Below are positions 12,183 through 17,228 of a DNA stretch of 17,228 nt, in pieces. Within the stretch, counting starts at the first letter, position 1; each line of letters opens with the position of its first letter. A program made the translations under genes and the position numbers. Below the pieces are notes generated by a model, which was not told the DNA's origin, did not search any database, and saw only the letters and a program-made list of their open reading frames with translations. The stretch is from Micromonosporaceae bacterium (lineage in GTDB: Bacteria > Actinomycetota > Actinomycetes > Mycobacteriales > Micromonosporaceae), in NCBI GenBank assembly GCA_019690055.1, contig JADGGF010000037.1, positions 1-17,228 of the forward strand, written 5' to 3'.

Positions 12183-14054
12183 TCACGGCGGGCGAAGCAG
12201 CGACCCGGCGGGCCTGGAGTGGGCCCGGACATAGTCCTCCACCCGAGTGTCCGGCGGCGCCTGCCGAGCCAGGCGGTCGAGCATCTTTTCCACCTCGCGT
12301 TTGGCTGTCGCGATCTCGTCGCCGTCCGGGCGCTTCCACCACGGGGTGAGCTTGATCTCGACCGGCCGCGCGTTCCGGGCGATCACCACCGCCCGACCGA
12401 ACTTCATGGTGCGCAGGTCCTCGATCGTGAGGATCGGGCTGATCTCGTCCTCATGGCCGGCGTCGGTGATGCGCGGCGGTCGGCGTACGTTGCCGACGAG
12501 ACGCGACATCTCGGCCAGGTCCTCCACGTTGCCGCCGCCGCCGAGAATGATCCGGTACGCCGCCGCGTCCCAAAGGCCGCGGGTCGGCTTCTCGCCGAAG
12601 CGGCTCTTCATCTGTGACAGGGACCGGACGTACACGTGGGTCGCGATCGACGACTTGGCGGTGAGGTACATGAACCGCGGCAGCGTGGACATCGGCATGA
12701 TGCTGTCCGCCTCGTTGATCTCCACGGTCAGCGGGGGCTCAAGGCGACGGCCGGGCAGCGCCGACGCGGCCGCCATGGCCCGCCCGTAGATCGACTGGAG
12801 AAGGATGTGCATGCCTGGCGTAACCGGGTGGTCACCCCTGTCCTTGGCCAGCAGGTACAGCGTGTTGCGGCCGGAGACGAACGAGGCCACGTCGAACACC
12901 TCGTTTGGGCCGGCCGAGAACTGCTCGAGGATCGGCCGGTTGTGCAGGAACCGCAGGCACTGGGATGCGGTGGCCCACATCGCGGTCCGGGCTTCCTGAT
13001 CGGTGCGGGTGAGTGCCTCCAACTCGGCCGCCCAGCCAGGCGCGCCCACGCCCGCCGCCTCCGCCTGCCGTAGGAGCGCCACCGGCTCCGGGTCGAGCGG
13101 GTCTCGTGTCCAGCGCACCACGTCGATCATGGTGCGGCCGTGAAGCGCGGCCGCGTGCAGGTAGCACCGCAGGATCACCACCGCCGCGGTGGCCGAGAAG
13201 TAGCCGGCGTCGCGATAGGGCTCGCGCACGCTGCCCATGTGGTACCCGGCGTAACTGGCCAGGTCCGTGGCCATGTCGTCGGCGACGGTCGGCGTTCTCG
13301 CGCCCCAGACAAGGTTCATCCTGATCCGGTCGGGCCAGCCGGTCATGTTGTCGGGGTCGAAGACATAGACCGAGCCCATTTCGGAACGGGGACCAAAGGT
13401 GGTGGTGAATGTCTCGAGCTGGCTCGAGACGACCACGCAGGCGCCGGGGGCGTCGATGGTGAGCGGTGCGACGAACTGGCTGTCCTTGCCCTTGGCGGAC
13501 GTGCCGATGATGAGGACAGGATCCTCGACCGAGCTGTACACCCGCCGCCGGGAGCGCACGTCGCGCCCCAGGTAGTAGCCGACCTGGAGCGGGTCGATCT
13601 TGTCCGCTGTGGACAGTGCCGGCCGGACGGCGGCGGCCCGTCGCATGAGGGCGCGGTAGCCCAGCAGCCGCCGGATCTCGTAGCCCGAGGCGAAGCCGAG
13701 CCGTCCCCAGCGGAATCCGCGCCGCCGGCGCCACGCGAGACCGGCCCACGCCAGCAGCGCGACGAACCCCGTCGCGAGCACGAGCAACACAGCGAAGATC
13801 ACATATATCTGCCGGGTGGATCCGAGCAGGGCGGCGGCCTCTGGCGGCCAGGCCTGCGCAAGGTCGTCCGGCGCCGAGACCAGCACCGGCACCACCCCAA
13901 AGGCGTCGCTCGGCGAGGAGTCGGGCCAGCCGTTCCCGGAGACGACCGAGGAGAGCTGCCCGGCGAGCCAGAGCAGCCAGACCGCGCCCACACCGAGCGC
14001 CCCCAGGAGCAGGCCCAGCCAGGCGCTGATTGCGCTGCTGTTGTCGGAGCTCAT
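12183..14054 (-). CDS. VirD4/TraD-like type IV coupling protein with degenerate nucleotide motifs
   Basis: A 623-residue membrane ATPase-like protein. Two transmembrane segments (about 12-32 and 83-107) flank an external loop, as in coupling proteins. The cytoplasmic part has IIGTSAKGKDSQ at 182-193 in the Walker A place and LTVEINEADSIMP at 442-454 in the Walker B place, then the TraM-recognition-like segment THVYVRSLSQMKSRFG and GGGGNVEDLAEMSRLVG. The family pumps relaxase-bound DNA or proteins into a type IV secretion channel. Here the residue after GK is D191 instead of Ser/Thr, and the usual Walker B Asp is N447, although E448 remains. Other VirD4 proteins tolerate a non-Ser/Thr residue after GK, but the combination is unusual. 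The start overlaps the upstream ATPase stop by ATGA. It is the last gene of the operon. Confidence 0.83.
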   Translation of the reverse strand: MSSDNSSAISAWLGLLLGALGVGAVWLLWLAGQLSSVVSGNGWPDSSPSDAFGVVPVLVSAPDDLAQAWPPEAAALLGSTRQIYVIFAVLLVLATGFVALLAWAGLAWRRRRGFRWGRLGFASGYEIRRLLGYRALMRRAAAVRPALSTADKIDPLQVGYYLGRDVRSRRRVYSSVEDPVLIIGTSAKGKDSQFVAPLTIDAPGACVVVSSQLETFTTTFGPRSEMGSVYVFDPDNMTGWPDRIRMNLVWGARTPTVADDMATDLASYAGYHMGSVREPYRDAGYFSATAAVVILRCYLHAAALHGRTMIDVVRWTRDPLDPEPVALLRQAEAAGVGAPGWAAELEALTRTDQEARTAMWATASQCLRFLHNRPILEQFSAGPNEVFDVASFVSGRNTLYLLAKDRGDHPVTPGMHILLQSIYGRAMAAASALPGRRLEPPLTVEINEADSIMPMSTLPRFMYLTAKSSIATHVYVRSLSQMKSRFGEKPTRGLWDAAAYRIILGGGGNVEDLAEMSRLVGNVRRPPRITDAGHEDEISPILTIEDLRTMKFGRAVVIARNARPVEIKLTPWWKRPDGDEIATAKREVEKMLDRLARQAPPDTRVEDYVRAHSRPAGSLLRPP

Positions 14055-15517
14055 CGCCGTACCGCCTCATCCGTGTCGTAGAGGGTCCACTCGTCGCCCA
14101 CCAGGAACAGGGACACGGGCAGGCCCGGCCGCTCTCCGGTCTTGACCAGGTACTTGCCCCGCCCGGGGTGCACCGAGCCCGGCAACCACGCCTCCGGCGC
14201 GGCCCACGAGGCGACCAGCTCCTGCTCGGGGCCGCTGAGCTTCACGACCTCGTTCACCCGTTCCAGCTCCCTGGGCGGCAGTCCGGCCAGAATCTTGATC
14301 GCCGACCGCTCGACGAAGCCCTGGGCCTTGGCCCGGTCCTCGTCGGTCGGTAGCGCGTCGAGGTCAGCCAGGGAGTGGGTCACCATGATCGAAGCCATGC
14401 CCCGCTGGCGGTTGAGCCTGGTCAGCGCGTCGGCGTGCTCGACCAGGCCCGAGGCGCCCCGCAGGGCACGCCACAGCTCGTCCATGACGCCGAGGAACTG
14501 CCGGCGTGGGGCCAGACCATGCTCGGCGAGGACGGCGGCGGCGTCGACCATGGCGAAGCCGTAGGCCCACACCGAGAGCATGGCCGCCGCGACGAGCTGG
14601 TCGCCCGCCGCAGCGACGTGCGAGATGTCGACGCTGACCGCCGGGGCATCGAAGTCGATAGGCTTGCTGGTGGGCCCGTCGAAGACCCCCTGCAGGCTTC
14701 CCTCACACAGCAGAGCCAGTGTCGGGACGAGCTCGTCGACTCGGCGGTAGTAGTCCTCGACCGACCTGGCCCGGGCCGCGGCCCGCATCTCGTCCGGCCC
14801 CTCCTCGATGAGGCGCAGCACGTCCGGAACCGTCGGGTCCCGCTCCAGCCGCTCGGTCAGCACGTCGATGGCCCGACCGAGGATGATCTCCTCCGTGTTG
14901 GTGACCCGTTCGGTTCGGACCAGCGTGCACAGCGCCAGCATGAGCGACAGCCGCCGCCCGCGGACCTCGAGGCGGACCTGGGCGGCATCGGTCCCGGTCA
15001 TCTTGGCCAGGGCGGCGCCGAGCGGTCCGGAGTCGAGCGGGTTGATCCGGTCCAGCCCGCGGCCGACCCGGATCACCTGGCCGCCCAGGTACTCGATCAG
15101 CCGGGTGTAGTCGGGCTTGGTGTCGCCGAGCACGAGTATGCGGGTGCCGAAGGCGGACATGCCGGTGATGAGCCGCTTGACGATTGTCGATTTGCCGACG
15201 CCAGGCTGGCCGAGCACGAACACACCGGGATTGGTCACCAGTCCGACCCGCAGCCATTCCAGCGGGTCGAGGCAGACAACCTCCCCCCACAGCATGTGGC
15301 GCCCGATCGGCACCCCGACGGTGGGCGCGCCCGAGCCGGCGGTGAACGGGAACAGGCCGCACAGCTGGTAGGTCGTTCCCTGGTACTCCGCACCCGGAGC
15401 CACGTGGACGGCCCGGCCGGCGCCGGCCCCCTTCCAGCCCCAGGCCGGGGCGACCGGCGTCGTGGGCCGCGACGTGGTCGGGCGGTCGGACCGTGGCGGC
15501 TTGCTGCGAAGCATCAT
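14051..15517 (-). CDS. VirB4/TraC-type conjugation ATPase, C-terminal-domain-only form
   Basis: A 488-residue ATPase. Walker A is GQPGVGKSTIV with K109, Walker B is FLGVMDELWRAL with D346 and E347, and SIMVTHSLADLDAL after it corresponds to the motif that senses nucleotide. The segment ILVLGDTKPDYTRLIEYLGG after Walker A is typical of VirB4/TraC/HerA-type ATPases. VirB4 proteins are usually around 800 residues; here the N-terminal half is missing and probably corresponds to the separate SCO6880-type protein just upstream. The ATG at 15517 overlaps the upstream stop as ATGA and is preferred over an earlier in-frame ATG at 15598, which would need an 84-base overlap. It probably energises assembly of or transfer through the secretion channel. 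Confidence 0.85.
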   Translation of the reverse strand: MMLRSKPPRSDRPTTSRPTTPVAPAWGWKGAGAGRAVHVAPGAEYQGTTYQLCGLFPFTAGSGAPTVGVPIGRHMLWGEVVCLDPLEWLRVGLVTNPGVFVLGQPGVGKSTIVKRLITGMSAFGTRILVLGDTKPDYTRLIEYLGGQVIRVGRGLDRINPLDSGPLGAALAKMTGTDAAQVRLEVRGRRLSLMLALCTLVRTERVTNTEEIILGRAIDVLTERLERDPTVPDVLRLIEEGPDEMRAAARARSVEDYYRRVDELVPTLALLCEGSLQGVFDGPTSKPIDFDAPAVSVDISHVAAAGDQLVAAAMLSVWAYGFAMVDAAAVLAEHGLAPRRQFLGVMDELWRALRGASGLVEHADALTRLNRQRGMASIMVTHSLADLDALPTDEDRAKAQGFVERSAIKILAGLPPRELERVNEVVKLSGPEQELVASWAAPEAWLPGSVHPGRGKYLVKTGERPGLPVSLFLVGDEWTLYDTDEAVRR

Positions 15518-17007
15518 CGCGGCCACTGCGTCGCCAGGGCGGGTGGGCAGACCCCGCACGGGAGGGTGGTGGCGAAGCCCGCGGCCTGCGACGCCCACAT
15601 GCGGCGCAACCGGATCTTGCCCGTGTCGGCCCGGGACTCCACATCGGCGATCGCCTGGCCGAGGTCGGCCTCATCGAACACGGTGACGGTCACGAACAGG
15701 CTGAGCAGGCCGACGCCGGCCCCGACGGCCTCCTCCCGGGCGTTGCGCAGCGCGCGCTCCCGGTCGGCTAGGTCCCGGGCCGAGTCGTCCCGCTTCTTCG
15801 CCCGGTTGAGCGCCGAGCGGAACTCAGCCGCGTTCACCTCCCGCTCAACCACCCGGGCCGCGTCGCCCGCGAGGAACGGTCGATAGATGAGGGAGACCCG
15901 CTTGGGAAAGCGACCGGGTCCCAGGAGCCGGGCCAGGACGTCGGCGGGTACCTGTTGGCGCGGGGCCTCGTGCCAGGCCCACGACACGGACACCGCACCG
16001 TCGTGGACGTAGTGGCCCCGGGCCTCGTCGGCCGCGACGGGCCCGGCCGTCTGCCAGTCCAGGAACTGCCCCACGTCGTCGGGGGAGAGCCGGGACAGCA
16101 TCCGGACCAGATCGCCGCGCGACGCCGGCTCGTAGGCCGCGCGGACGATCGACATCAGGTCGGTGGCGGTCGCCCGGCGCAGCACGGTCAGGCCGCACGC
16201 CCCGAGCCCGTCCTGCAGGCCGGGCAGCACCCGGCTGATCTCGACGAGCGCGTCGTCGAGCGTGCGTGGCTTCGAGGCCGCCGCGTCGGGCGCGAAGGTG
16301 ATGGAGACCCGGGTCTCCACGTCCGCCGCAGCGGCCGGCGAGAGCTCGACCAGCTGCTGCAGAACCCTCCGGGCCGACGCCGGTGCGCTCGGTAGCGCCC
16401 GACTGGCCACGTAGTCGGCGAGTCGGGAGCCCGGGTCGGGCGCTGTATCTACGGTTACCGATACAAATTTTACGATAGGTAGGTATCCAAGGCTGGCCAG
16501 CCAGGCGCCCCAGTTGCTTACCCAGCTGGTGGCCGCCTCGGGGTCGACCAGCCAGGTGGAGGTGGCGGCGCAGCGCAGGGTGACGGTCATCGTGCCCAAC
16601 CGCCGGTTGTACACCACGCCGAAGTCACCGCCGTTGCGGTCCTGCACCGTGAGCAGCGTTGTCGGAGCCAGGACGCCGGGCAGTTGCCAGGCGTGCTCAC
16701 CGGCCGCCATCACCCCGCCCCGGTAGACCGTGCGGGCCCGGGTCGAGCCGACCAGCCAGCGCAGGCGTTCACGTATTCCGTACATGAGGGGTACCCCGTC
16801 CCACTGCAGGAGGTTCCCGGCCACGATCACCAGGGCCAGCGGCCCGGTCACCGCGAACGCGCGGATGCTGATCATGGTTGAGATGATCATCACTACGATG
16901 GCGCCGAGGACGACGAGAGTCTGGACGGGGCCGAGGCCGAGCAGACCCATCCCTCGGCTGCGCCGCCAGCCTCCATAGGTCCGCAGCGTGGCTGGTTGGT
17001 CGCTCAT
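15514..17007 (-). CDS. SCO6880-type conjugation membrane protein
   Basis: A 497-residue protein beginning YGGWRRSRGMGLLGLG, which I recognise as the start of the actinobacterial SCO6880 family. Two close hydrophobic segments (about 28-47 and 51-67) recall the PrgI-like VirB3 component. They are followed by a large soluble region with DFGVVYNRRLGTMTVTLRC and SWAWHEAPRQQV that plausibly equals the VirB4 N-terminal domain. With the ATPase next to it, it would supply VirB3 plus half of VirB4 (inferred). Both ends overlap neighbours by ATGA. Codons for residues about 173-188 are strikingly A/T-rich although the encoded segment (GYLPIVKFVSVTVDTA) looks ordinary for the protein. Confidence 0.85.
   Translation of the reverse strand: MSDQPATLRTYGGWRRSRGMGLLGLGPVQTLVVLGAIVVMIISTMISIRAFAVTGPLALVIVAGNLLQWDGVPLMYGIRERLRWLVGSTRARTVYRGGVMAAGEHAWQLPGVLAPTTLLTVQDRNGGDFGVVYNRRLGTMTVTLRCAATSTWLVDPEAATSWVSNWGAWLASLGYLPIVKFVSVTVDTAPDPGSRLADYVASRALPSAPASARRVLQQLVELSPAAAADVETRVSITFAPDAAASKPRTLDDALVEISRVLPGLQDGLGACGLTVLRRATATDLMSIVRAAYEPASRGDLVRMLSRLSPDDVGQFLDWQTAGPVAADEARGHYVHDGAVSVSWAWHEAPRQQVPADVLARLLGPGRFPKRVSLIYRPFLAGDAARVVEREVNAAEFRSALNRAKKRDDSARDLADRERALRNAREEAVGAGVGLLSLFVTVTVFDEADLGQAIADVESRADTGKIRLRRMWASQAAGFATTLPCGVCPPALATQWPR
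16445..16490. other. AT-rich codon-usage anomaly inside the SCO6880-type gene
   Basis: About 29 of 46 bases are A or T, in a gene where nearly all third positions are G or C. On the coding strand the run includes CTA, CCT, four GTA, AAA, TTT, GAT and ACA, codons nearly absent elsewhere in this gene. GTATC (16445-16449) and GATAC (16460-16464) form a small inverted pair. TAAAAT on the coding strand would fit a -10 but has no matching -35. Confidence 0.8.
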
Positions 17008-17228
17008 TCGTTGTCCTCATCCATGTGGTTGGTGACCGTTCGCTTGAGGGAGGCGCCGATCTGGGTCGTGACGGCGGCGGCGCCGACCACCGAGCCCGCG
17101 ATGACCAGGCTGGTACCGCCGGTGGCGGGAGCGGCTGCGGCGGCCGCTCCGGCGGTGGTCGTCGTAAGTAGCGTGGTCTTGGTCGCAACCCCGGCCGTCG
17201 CGCCAGCCGCCCCCGCTCCGAGCCCACC
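17004..17228 (-). CDS. C-terminus of an Ala/Gly/Thr-rich protein, possibly VirB6/TrbL-like (5' part outside window)
   Basis: Seventy-four C-terminal residues are visible. They are low-complexity Gly/Ala/Thr (GAAGATAGVATKTTLLTTTT, then AGAAAAAPATGG) with a hydrophobic stretch SLVIAGSVVGAAAVTT and a polar end KRTVTNHMDEDNE. The stop overlaps the SCO6880-type start as ATGA, so it belongs to the same operon. In related actinobacterial clusters a large polytopic membrane protein with an Ala/Gly-rich tail precedes the SCO6880-type gene, hence the VirB6/TrbL suggestion. This is inference from position; the visible part alone does not identify the family. Confidence 0.6.
   Translation of the reverse strand, partial: GGLGAGAAGATAGVATKTTLLTTTTAGAAAAAAPATGGTSLVIAGSVVGAAAVTTQIGASLKRTVTNHMDEDNE

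Noticed and set aside
12183..14054. Coupling protein as a pseudogene
   Set aside because: Despite the altered Walker residues the frame is intact over 623 codons, with both membrane segments, the TraM-recognition-like region and a coupled start; no frameshift or internal stop.
15515..15598. Longer T4SS ATPase starting at ATG 15598
   Set aside because: It would overlap the upstream gene by 84 bases and add a low-complexity His/Arg/Pro leader; ATG 15517 gives the same ATGA overlap seen at the other two junctions.
14375..15886. 503-codon plus-strand open frame opposite the T4SS ATPase
   Set aside because: The minus-strand frame has Walker A and B motifs and ATGA-coupled neighbours; this one shows only low-complexity charged sequence.

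Overview
The window comes from a very GC-rich, GC3-saturated actinobacterium. GTG/TTG starts, GTGA/ATGA gene overlaps, several apparently leaderless GTG genes, an SCO6880-type conjugation gene and TTGATCTAGGG-type intergenic inverted repeats point to a filamentous actinomycete, most likely Micromonosporaceae. That family assignment is an inference. I see no rRNA, tRNA, CRISPR array, transposase or integrase. Both window edges cut genes.

Region 1 (1-4331) looks like a regulated sugar-acid catabolic locus. A LacI-type repressor (minus strand, 3' end cut) faces a mandelate-racemase/enolase-superfamily sugar-acid dehydratase, a GTGA-overlapped FAH-fold enzyme resembling 2-keto-3-deoxy-pentonate dehydratases, and a CE7 acetyl-xylan/cephalosporin-C deacetylase. 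The divergent intergenic region holds a 30-bp composite operator candidate. Together the genes suggest deacetylation of hemicellulose fragments followed by non-phosphorylative pentonate breakdown.

Region 2 (4332-8588) begins with a hairpin-forming intergenic repeat. It is followed by a small protein with a probable winged-helix N-terminus and a GrpE-like C-terminus, a non-canonical Hsp70 lacking the normal lid, and a membrane-anchored GHL10 glycoside-hydrolase-like protein. The GrpE-like/Hsp70 pair is the most unusual system in the window. A three-copy tandem repeat spans the stop codon of the first gene and the ribosome binding site of the second.

Region 3 (8701-11241) is a complete polar amino-acid ABC importer: lipoprotein, permease and ATPase. 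Region 4 (11359-12114) is a stand-alone A24 prepilin peptidase behind a leaderless promoter.

Region 5 (12183-17228, minus strand) is the distal part of an actinobacterial type IV secretion/conjugation operon. In transcription order it holds the C-terminus of an Ala/Gly-rich (possibly VirB6-like) protein, an SCO6880-type membrane protein, a VirB4-type ATPase lacking the usual N-terminal half, and a VirD4/TraD-like coupling protein with degenerate nucleotide-binding motifs. All three junctions are ATGA overlaps. Inside the SCO6880-type gene lies a sharply AT-rich patch of about 46 bp made of codons the surrounding gene avoids.
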